Positions 41,263 through 47,485 of a stretch of 47,485 nucleotides of DNA are shown here, in pieces. Made by a program: the position numbers and the translations under genes. The notes below the pieces were generated by a model. It had not been told where the DNA came from and did not search any database. It worked only from the letters and a program-made list of their open reading frames with translations. Every line of letters begins with the position of its first letter. The stretch's first letter is position 1. Source of the DNA: an uncultured Ruminococcus sp. (GTDB taxonomy: Bacteria > Bacillota > Clostridia > Oscillospirales > Acutalibacteraceae); the NCBI GenBank assembly GCA_902773635.1, contig CACYFH010000008.1, positions 1 to 47,485 of the forward strand. The letters are read 5' to 3'.

Positions 41263-42948
41263 TTGATTAACGGCGAAACCCTAAAGCTGGCGATAATTTC
41301 CGGCGCAAACAATATCTCATCTATCAAGGCGCGTATCAATGACCTGAATATTTTCCCTGTACCCGATGGTGATACCGGCACAAATATGTCCATGACCATC
41401 ACGGCGGCTGCAGAAGCTCTCAAAAACATGGAGGAAGGCGACGTAGCGGCTGTCTCCAAGGCGACCGCCTCCGCGATGCTTCGCGGCGCGCGCGGCAACT
41501 CCGGCGTTATCACCTCTCTTCTGTTCCGCGGTATCTCCAAGGGACTTGAGGGCAAGGTCAGAGCCTCGGGCGAGGATCTGATCCATGCGCTGGGTCTCGG
41601 CGTAGAAGCCGCCTACAACGCGGTCACCAAGCCCACCGAGGGCACCATCCTCACCGTAGCCCGTATGGGTTACGAGGCGGGTCTTGAGGCGCTCGATACC
41701 GAGGAGGACGCCGCTGTCCTGTGGGAGACCGTCTGTGACGCTGCCGCAGAGGCGCTGGAGCTGACTCCCACCATGCTGCCTGTTCTGAAAAAGGCGGGCG
41801 TTGTGGACGCCGGCGGCAAGGGTATTTTGACCATCTTCGAGGGTATGCTTTCCGTACTGCGCGACGGCGTTGTCGTTGAATATGAGGAAGAATCCTATGA
41901 GAAGGAGAACGACGACGACTGGTTCCGTTCCGCCGCCGCCGAATTCGATCAGGTCATCAACTTTACATATTGCACAGAGTTCATCGTCGGCAGAAACCCT
42001 GAGGTCGAGACCGACCCGAATGAGCTCAGACTTTATCTCGAGACCATCGGCGACAGCATCGTAATGGTTGCCGACGACGAGATCATCAAGGTCCATGTCC
42101 ATACCGAGCAGCCCGGCAACGCGATGCAGCATGGTCTGGAATACGGCCAGCTCCTGACCGTCAAGGTCGAGAACATGAAGGAGCAGCATAAGAAGGCGAA
42201 AGAGGACAACGATAAGGCGAAGGAAAAGGCTGAGAAGAAGGCGCAAGCCGAAGAGAAGCCCGCGCTCGAGCCTGTCGAGCCGACTGAGGACTACGGCTTT
42301 GTCGCGGTTGCCGCGGGCGAAGGTCTGTGCAACCTCTTCAAGGAGCTCGGCTGTCTGAACGTCGTCTCCGGCGGTCAGAGCATGAACCCCTCCACAGACG
42401 ATATCCTTGAGGCGATCTTAGCGACTCCCGCAAAGCGCGTTTTCGTTCTGCCGAACAACAAGAACATCATCATGGCGGCTGAGCAGACCATCGCTCTGGT
42501 CGAGGATCGCGAGGTCACCATTGTTCCGACCCGCACCATCCCGCAGGGCCTCTCCGCGATGCTGGTATTCGATCCGGATTCCGACGCCGAGACCAATGTT
42601 GAGAACATGCTCCAGGCGGCGAAGAACGTCGCGACCGGTCAGGTCACCTTTGCGGCGCGCGACTCCGAGTTCGGCTCCAAGAAAATCAAGGAAGGCGAGA
42701 TCATCGGCTTGGAGAACGGTAAGCTCACCGTCACGGATAAAACGCCCAACAAGGCGCTGTACAAGCTCGCCAAGACCATGATCAACAAGGACATGTCTTT
42801 TGTCACCCTGATCTCCGGCGAGGACGTTTCCGACGAGGACGCCGCGGCGGCAGTTGAAATGCTCGAGAGCAAATTCGCTGATCAGGTCGATATCACCTAC
42901 ATCAAGGGCGATCAGCCGATCTACTACTACATTTTCAGCGTAGAATAA
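41263..42948 (+). CDS. fakA: DAK2/DhaL-domain fatty acid kinase (FakA-like)
   Basis: A 561-aa FakA-family kinase. The N-terminal DhaL domain has the Mg-ATP motif PVPDGDTGTNMSMT and RGARGNSGVITSL; a middle domain and the C-terminal DegV-like/FakA domain follow, joined by a Lys/Glu-rich helix (about 310-345). FakA phosphorylates fatty acids held by FakB (DegV) proteins. The start is taken as TTG at 41263, giving INGETLK directly; GTG at 41254 lies too close to AAAGGAA. In this fatty-acid-using genome it may feed exogenous acids into lipids. Confidence 0.9.
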   Translation: MINGETLKLAIISGANNISSIKARINDLNIFPVPDGDTGTNMSMTITAAAEALKNMEEGDVAAVSKATASAMLRGARGNSGVITSLLFRGISKGLEGKVRASGEDLIHALGLGVEAAYNAVTKPTEGTILTVARMGYEAGLEALDTEEDAAVLWETVCDAAAEALELTPTMLPVLKKAGVVDAGGKGILTIFEGMLSVLRDGVVVEYEEESYEKENDDDWFRSAAAEFDQVINFTYCTEFIVGRNPEVETDPNELRLYLETIGDSIVMVADDEIIKVHVHTEQPGNAMQHGLEYGQLLTVKVENMKEQHKKAKEDNDKAKEKAEKKAQAEEKPALEPVEPTEDYGFVAVAAGEGLCNLFKELGCLNVVSGGQSMNPSTDDILEAILATPAKRVFVLPNNKNIIMAAEQTIALVEDREVTIVPTRTIPQGLSAMLVFDPDSDAETNVENMLQAAKNVATGQVTFAARDSEFGSKKIKEGEIIGLENGKLTVTDKTPNKALYKLAKTMINKDMSFVTLISGEDVSDEDAAAAVEMLESKFADQVDITYIKGDQPIYYYIFSVE

Positions 42949-42958
42949 GATATCTGAT

Positions 42959-42988
42959 ACGGGGTTGTCGTTCGCGACAGCCCCTTTC
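42959..42988 (+). terminator. Terminator of the FakA-like gene
   Basis: GGGGTTGTC and GACAGCCCC form a stem with a GTTCGC loop, followed by TTT. Confidence 0.8.
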
Positions 42989-43008
42989 TGTTTGTAAAGG
43001 ATGATGAC

Positions 43009-43773
43009 ATGAACCAGCTTGAAAGAAGAGATTATCTCATTCGGTACATGCTCCGCGAACGCGGTGAGCAGTTCACAATTCCGCAGGATGAAACAGGGCA
43101 GAAGCGGCTTCTGCGCTCGCTGTTCAACGTGCGAATGCCCGCGCCGGCGGATGAAGAATTCCTGCGTGTGCAGGATGAATATTTGAAGGAAGCGAATACG
43201 GAGAAGGGGATCACCCGCCTTTCCGACCTACAGCAGATCGAGGACGGCATCTATCTCTGGCAGGGAGATATCACGACCCTCGATTGCGACGCAATCGTCA
43301 ACGCCGCGAATTCTCAGATGCTCGGCTGTTTTCAGCCCTGTCACGGCTGTATCGACAACGCCATCCACACCTTCTCGGGCATACAGCTCAGGGCTTGCTG
43401 TTACGAGCTGATGCGGGAGCAGGGGCATGAGGAGCCGACGGGTCAGGCGAAGATTACGCCTGCCTATAACCTGCCGTGCAAATATGTCCTGCACACGGTC
43501 GGACCGATCGTCAGCGGCAGATTGACCGAGAGACATTGCGAACTGCTGAGAAGCTGTTACCTCTCCTGTTTGGCGCTTGCTGAGGAAAACGGCTGTGAGA
43601 GCGTCGCGTTCTGCTGTATCTCAACAGGTGTGTTCGGTTTCCCGCAGAGAGAAGCGGCTCAGATCGCTGTGGAGACCGTGCGGAAATATCGGAAAACGCA
43701 TGATATCAAGGTTATCTTCAATGTGTTCAAGGACGACGACCTGATGATTTACAGAAATCTTCTGACAACGTAA
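43009..43773 (+). CDS. Zinc-dependent macrodomain protein (ADP-ribose hydrolase type)
   Basis: A 254-aa protein with a macrodomain from about residue 78: WQGDITTLDCDAIVNAANSQ, GCFQPCHGCIDNAIHTFSG, TGQAKITPAYNLPCKYVLHT, STGVFGFPQREAA. The Cys/His segment GCFQPCHGC marks the zinc-containing class, which removes ADP-ribose from proteins and is often encoded beside sirtuin ADP-ribosyltransferases (SirTM) and lipoyl-type GcvH. No such partner is adjacent here; recG follows under its own promoter. The RBS is AAAGGATG. Confidence 0.92.
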   Translation: MNQLERRDYLIRYMLRERGEQFTIPQDETGQKRLLRSLFNVRMPAPADEEFLRVQDEYLKEANTEKGITRLSDLQQIEDGIYLWQGDITTLDCDAIVNAANSQMLGCFQPCHGCIDNAIHTFSGIQLRACCYELMREQGHEEPTGQAKITPAYNLPCKYVLHTVGPIVSGRLTERHCELLRSCYLSCLALAEENGCESVAFCCISTGVFGFPQREAAQIAVETVRKYRKTHDIKVIFNVFKDDDLMIYRNLLTT

Positions 43774-43783
43774 AAAAATATAA

Positions 43784-43812
43784 TTGACATATATGTTCGA
43801 AGGCTGTAAAAT
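43784..43812 (+). promoter_or_regulatory. recG promoter
   Basis: TTGACA (43784-43789) and TAAAAT (43807-43812) with a 17-bp spacer. Confidence 0.8.
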
Positions 43813-43843
43813 GATGATATAAACCAACGGAAGGAGGACGGCG

Positions 43844-45886
43844 ATGTCCCTGTATGAAATACCGATCACCAAGCTCAGCGGCATAGGGGAGAAGCGCGCC
43901 GCCTTGTTCCGCAAATTAGGCATCGAGACCGTCGGCAATATGATCTCCTTCTATCCGCGTGACTATGAGTGCTGGTCGGACGTTACGCCGATCGCGGACG
44001 CCGTCCCCGGAGAGCGCTGTGTTGTTCGCGCGCGTGTGGCGACGCCCGTCAACCAGACGCGGCTGCCCGGCGGCAGGCTCATGTGCAAGCTCCGTATCGG
44101 AGATGACACCGGCTTTCTGAATCTTGTCTACTTCAATAACCGCTATATCTCCTCGATGCTCCGTTTTGGGGAGGAATACCTCTTTATGGGAAAGGTCGCC
44201 TACGACCGTTACGGACGGCAGATGGTCTCTCCGGAGCACCGCGTCGCCGCGGACGCCGACGCGATCACACCGATCTATAACTTGACGGCAGGCTTGAACA
44301 ACCATATCATGGTGCGTGCCGCGAAGGAAGCGCTCTCCATGCTTCCCGACGTCCTGCGCGATCCTCTCCCGTATGATATCCTGAACCGCTATCAGCTCTG
44401 CCCGCTGTCCTACGCCTTGCAGAATATCCATTTTCCGTCGGATATGCAGGCGATGGAGAAGGCGCGCCACAGGCTGGTGTTTGAGGAGCTTTTGACCCTT
44501 AACCTCGGCATGCGTATGATGAAGAGTCGTTCGCAGGAGGACACGGCGATCCATATGCCGACGGATTTCACGCCTGAGTTCGTGGAGCGCCTGCCGTTCA
44601 CCCTCACGGGCGCCCAGCAGAGAGCGGTCAGCGAATGTGTCGCCGATATGCGCGATAAGCCTTCTCCGATGAACCGCCTGATACAGGGCGACGTCGGATC
44701 GGGCAAGACGGCTGTCTGTGCCGCGCTGTGCTATCATACCGTGAAGAACGGCTTTCAGGCGGCGTTCATGGCGCCGACGGAGATTTTGGCACAACAGCAT
44801 TTTGAGAATTTTGAGAAGATGTTCGCCGATACGGGGATGCACATCGAGCTTCTGACCGGGTCGATGACGGCGGCGGAGAAGCGTCACGCTCGCGAACGCA
44901 TCGAGAGCGGCGAGAGCGATATCGTGATCGGTACGCATGCGCTCCTGTCCGAGAGTACGGTTTTCCGCAGTTTAGGCTGTGCGATCACGGATGAACAGCA
45001 CCGCTTCGGCGTAGCTCAGCGCGCGCGGCTGGCTTCCAAGGGCGACCACCCGCATGTGCTCGTCCTCTCCGCGACCCCGATCCCGCGCACCCTCGGGCTG
45101 ATCATTTACGGCGATCTGGATATCACCGTCATCGACGAGCTGCCGCCCGGCAGAACGCCCATCGAGACCTACTTCATCGGTACGGATAAGCGCGACCGCG
45201 CTTTGGGCTTCGTGAAGAAGCAGGTGGACGAGGGACGTCAGGCGTACATCGTCTGTCCTCTGGTGGAGGAAGGCGAGGGAGATTTGGAGCTTCAAAACGC
45301 CAATGATTACGCGGCGGAGCTGATGCTCGGCGTTTTCAAGGACTATCCCGTCGGCATCCTGCACGGCAAGATGAAAGCCAAAGAGAAGGAAAAGGTGATG
45401 GCGCAGTTCGCGAGCGGCGAGATCGCCATCCTGGTCTCCACAACGGTCGTAGAGGTCGGCGTGGACGTGAAGAACGCCACCGTCATGATGGTGGAGAACG
45501 CCGACCGCTTCGGTCTCTCGACTCTCCATCAGCTCCGCGGACGCGTCGGCAGGGGAAAGCATAAAAGCTATTGCATCCTCGTGTCCGATCACAAGGGTGA
45601 GAACACGGAACAGCGCCTGACGACCATGTGCCGCACGGAGAACGGCTTTGAGATCGCGGATATGGACTTGAAGATGCGCGGTCCCGGCGATTTCTTCGGC
45701 AACCGTCAGCACGGTTTGCCGCAGCTTTCGATCGCGGATTTCTCCGATACCGAGACCCTCGCCCAGAGCCAGGAGGCGGCGGAGTTCCTCTTGAAGATAT
45801 CTCCCGATCTGAGCGACGACGCGATGCGCCTGCTTCGTGCCAAGATCAAACAGCTTTTCCGCACCACGGAGAATACGATGAACTGA
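43844..45886 (+). CDS. recG: ATP-dependent DNA helicase RecG
   Basis: A 680-aa RecG, the branch-migrating helicase that remodels stalled forks and recombination intermediates. It has the N-terminal wedge/OB region (KLRIGDDTGFLNLVYFNN), Walker A GDVGSGKT, box DEQHRFG, SATPIPRTL, STTVVEVGVDV and QLRGRVGRGKHKSYC. The length is normal. RBS GGAAGGAGG is strong. Confidence 0.98.
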   Translation: MSLYEIPITKLSGIGEKRAALFRKLGIETVGNMISFYPRDYECWSDVTPIADAVPGERCVVRARVATPVNQTRLPGGRLMCKLRIGDDTGFLNLVYFNNRYISSMLRFGEEYLFMGKVAYDRYGRQMVSPEHRVAADADAITPIYNLTAGLNNHIMVRAAKEALSMLPDVLRDPLPYDILNRYQLCPLSYALQNIHFPSDMQAMEKARHRLVFEELLTLNLGMRMMKSRSQEDTAIHMPTDFTPEFVERLPFTLTGAQQRAVSECVADMRDKPSPMNRLIQGDVGSGKTAVCAALCYHTVKNGFQAAFMAPTEILAQQHFENFEKMFADTGMHIELLTGSMTAAEKRHARERIESGESDIVIGTHALLSESTVFRSLGCAITDEQHRFGVAQRARLASKGDHPHVLVLSATPIPRTLGLIIYGDLDITVIDELPPGRTPIETYFIGTDKRDRALGFVKKQVDEGRQAYIVCPLVEEGEGDLELQNANDYAAELMLGVFKDYPVGILHGKMKAKEKEKVMAQFASGEIAILVSTTVVEVGVDVKNATVMMVENADRFGLSTLHQLRGRVGRGKHKSYCILVSDHKGENTEQRLTTMCRTENGFEIADMDLKMRGPGDFFGNRQHGLPQLSIADFSDTETLAQSQEAAEFLLKISPDLSDDAMRLLRAKIKQLFRTTENTMN

Positions 45887-45889
45887 TGA

Positions 45890-45925
45890 AATGCGCCCCC
45901 TCTTTTCAGAGGAGGCGCATGTGTT
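45890..45925 (+). terminator. Terminator of recG
   Basis: ATGCGCC and GGCGCAT flank an inner CCTCT/AGAGG stem and are followed by GTGTTT. Confidence 0.75.
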
Positions 45926-45947
45926 TAGGATAGATTAGGTGTTTTCT

Positions 45948-46012
45948 GTAGGGACGGTCATTGACCGTCCGAGAAACGCTCCTGCCGGCGGACGACCAAT
46001 GGTCGTCCCTAC
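45948..46012. repeat. Palindromic element GTAGGGACGGTC...GGTCGTCCCTAC
   Basis: A 65-bp relative of 24106-24212. End hairpins are GACGGTCATTGACCGTC and GGACGACCAATGGTCGTCC. Compared with the other copy, both members of two base pairs have changed together. Confidence 0.85.
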
Positions 46013-46031
46013 CGTATAAGGTCTGTAGGTT

Positions 46032-46676
46032 CTACGCCCTGTGGACGAGATTATAGACGCAGACGAGCTTCTCGCTCAGCGCTCTGTCCTCATGGAGACT
46101 GCCGAAGTACCACTCGCCGTAGCGGGTGTTGCGGAGCATCGTGTCGAGGAACATGTTCAGGTCGTTGATCGTGGCGCTCCTGTCGATCAGACGCTTGACG
46201 GACGCGGGCGCTTCATGCGTGATGACCAGATCGACCCTTCTGTGATGCTTTTGAAGATTGTCGACCGCCTTCTGCAGCTCGTCATCCGAGGGCAGAGACG
46301 CCGCGTCGTCGTCCTCGTCCGCGTAAGGATCGAGCCCGCCGCCGAGGGCGAAAACGCTCTTGCCCTCGATCGTGTAGATCTCTCCGCGGCTGAGACAGTA
46401 GATGTTGTCGGCGATCCTTCGTGCCGGTGCGCCGCAGAATTCGACCTCCTCATATTCCTTGAGCCTTTCGTGATTCTCGTGCGCGCCGTCGACGAAGAGG
46501 ATGGTATACTTCTTCTTCTCGAGCTTTTTCAGATTCTTTATTTCTTCTTTAGAATTATCCCAGATAAAGCCGAAATCTCCCGTGATGATCAGGTGATCGC
46601 CCTTTTTCAGCCTATCGAGCCTTCTTTCCTGAAAGAAATTGTAATCGCCGTGCAGGTCTCCTGTAATGTATATCAA
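46032..46676 (-). CDS. Calcineurin-like metallophosphoesterase
   Basis: A 214-aa phosphoesterase with the metal-site sequence GDLHGDY, TGDFGFIWD, VDGAHENHERL and DLVITHEAP. Similar small proteins hydrolyse phosphodiesters or act on proteins. It is leftward, convergent with recG, with a weak ribosome site (GGAGGG at 46681-46686). Confidence 0.9.
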   Translation of the reverse strand: MIYITGDLHGDYNFFQERRLDRLKKGDHLIITGDFGFIWDNSKEEIKNLKKLEKKKYTILFVDGAHENHERLKEYEEVEFCGAPARRIADNIYCLSRGEIYTIEGKSVFALGGGLDPYADEDDDAASLPSDDELQKAVDNLQKHHRRVDLVITHEAPASVKRLIDRSATINDLNMFLDTMLRNTRYGEWYFGSLHEDRALSEKLVCVYNLVHRA

Positions 46677-46718
46677 AATTTCCCTCCGAAAATTTCCGTA
46701 TTTTTTTCATATTTCCAA

Positions 46719-46747
46719 TTGATATCATTTGTGGAATAGTGTAGAAT
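46719..46747 (+). promoter_or_regulatory. Promoter of the carboxypeptidase-like gene
   Basis: TTGATA (46719-46724) and TAGAAT (46742-46747) with a 17-bp spacer. Confidence 0.65.
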
Positions 46748-46812
46748 ATAAATAAATATGAGCTTTTCTATGCTTCAGTTAATTATTCTAACATAAAATA
46801 AAGGAAATTACG

Positions 46813-47485
46813 ATGAAAAAACGATTACAATTTATCATATCCCTGATCCTTGTGTTCATGATCTCGCTCAGCGCGCTGGTGATGCCGGCTTCGTCCTTTA
46901 CGAACGACGTCGTCACCTCTACGGAGGACATGCTGCTGGTGAATCTGGACACGCACACGACCGTCTTCTCTCGAAAGCCGGATAATATGTGGTACTGCGG
47001 CTACCTGACGGAGCTGATGACCTTTCTGATCGCTGAGGAGGAGCTGAGCGATCCGACTGCTGTCTCCGTCACCGTCGAGCAGGATTTCATCGACGCTCTG
47101 CCGTATTCCGACGGGTGCCTGAATAAGTTTGTCGGTGAGAAGCTGACAGCACAGGATCTCATGGGCATCATGCTCATGACCACCGGCAGCGACGCCGCGT
47201 ATGCGCTCGCCGATCTCGTGACCGACGGCGACAGGGACACTTTCGTCAAGATGATGAACGACAAGGCGGTCGCGCTCGGTATGACCAAGACCAATTATCT
47301 CGAACCCGGCTACAGCGATAACAAGAGCCATCACACCACCTGCCGCGACCTGATGCGCCTGTATCTGGAGGTCGACAAGAGCGAGTTCTATAACCGCGTG
47401 ATGGAGGATAAGAGCTACACGCCCGCAGGTCTCAAGGAGAAAAAGTATACCGTCAACTCTCAGGCTTCCATCCTCAACGATGACA
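46813..47485 (+). CDS. D-Ala-D-Ala carboxypeptidase homologue without catalytic residues (3' end outside window)
   Basis: At least 224 residues, open at the right edge. A signal peptide (QFIISLILVFMISLSALVMP) is followed by the peptidase S11 fold. The usual active-site SLTK reads YLTE (in GYLTELMTFLIA): the nucleophile Ser is Tyr and the general-base Lys is Glu. The SGN motif reads TGS (TTGSDAAYALAD). S11 enzymes trim the peptidoglycan stem peptide, so this should be a catalytically dead exported homologue that may bind cell wall or partner proteins. The start at 46813 follows AAAGGAA. Confidence 0.88.
   Translation, partial: MKKRLQFIISLILVFMISLSALVMPASSFTNDVVTSTEDMLLVNLDTHTTVFSRKPDNMWYCGYLTELMTFLIAEEELSDPTAVSVTVEQDFIDALPYSDGCLNKFVGEKLTAQDLMGIMLMTTGSDAAYALADLVTDGDRDTFVKMMNDKAVALGMTKTNYLEPGYSDNKSHHTTCRDLMRLYLEVDKSEFYNRVMEDKSYTPAGLKEKKYTVNSQASILNDD

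Noticed and set aside
46041-46739. 232-aa plus-strand frame opposite the metallophosphoesterase
   Set aside because: The minus-strand frame carries all metal motifs; this one is a shadow.

Overview
The window (about 47.5 kb, GC-rich in genes, AT-rich in spacers) looks like a chromosomal piece of an anaerobic Firmicute of class Clostridia, most like the Ruminococcaceae/Oscillospiraceae. The reasons are the sporulation genes (yqfC, yqfD, a ylbJ-like gene), three T-box leaders, an S-box upstream of metK, a multi-subunit 2-oxoacid:ferredoxin oxidoreductase, a NrdD-tail-like protein, and many palindromic intergenic repeats. I see no rRNA, tRNA, CRISPR array or complete IS element.

Layout. 1-6.3 kb: an acyl-CoA synthetase behind a promoter with a palindromic operator, a metallo-beta-lactamase-fold protein, an E2-type acyltransferase fold whose catalytic His is Glu, and a superfamily I helicase with a DUF2726-like tail. 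6.6-9.7 kb: a DUF1836 regulator and a two-SPFH/NfeD membrane cluster. 9.8-14.9 kb: a 37-aa membrane peptide, an NrdD-tail-like protein, S-box and metK, a solo MazF, a CDF transporter and a DMT transporter. 15-33.4 kb: the most interesting region (below). 33.5-38.5 kb: a flippase-like protein, a PAP2 phosphatase, asnB and a ylbJ-like gene. 38.6-47.5 kb: yqfC-yqfD, a YmdB-type phosphodiesterase, a FakA-like kinase, a zinc-type macrodomain protein, recG, a metallophosphoesterase, and the start of a D-Ala-D-Ala carboxypeptidase homologue that has lost its catalytic residues.

The central region reads as a branched-chain amino acid (BCAA) module. Three T-box leaders each control acyl-CoA synthetase genes. 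By stem alignment their specifier triplets are AUC (Ile), GUA (Val) and CUC (Leu). The first two control paralogous proteins fusing an XRE helix-turn-helix, a cupin and a medium-chain-type acyl-CoA synthetase. The third controls a LeuA-like protein without its metal site, a fusion of a xylose-isomerase-like TIM barrel with an acyl-CoA synthetase, and a TIM-barrel metal hydrolase. Between them lie a four-subunit VOR-type 2-oxoacid:ferredoxin oxidoreductase and a branched-chain aminotransferase. T-boxes switch on when a tRNA is uncharged, so these genes should be biosynthetic. My inference is a route in which scavenged branched-chain volatile fatty acids (2-methylbutyrate, isobutyrate, isovalerate) are activated to CoA thioesters, reductively carboxylated to 2-oxoacids by the oxidoreductase, and transaminated to Ile, Val and Leu. 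Rumen ruminococci are known to need such acids as growth factors. A TetR-type regulator and a large exported protein of different composition sit between the two paralogous T-box/synthetase units and look like an insertion.

The spacers hold several families of short palindromic repeats. One is built into the same place in two T-box leaders, and another shows compensatory base changes in its hairpins. Heptanucleotide tandem repeats of different sequence occur in at least three spacers.
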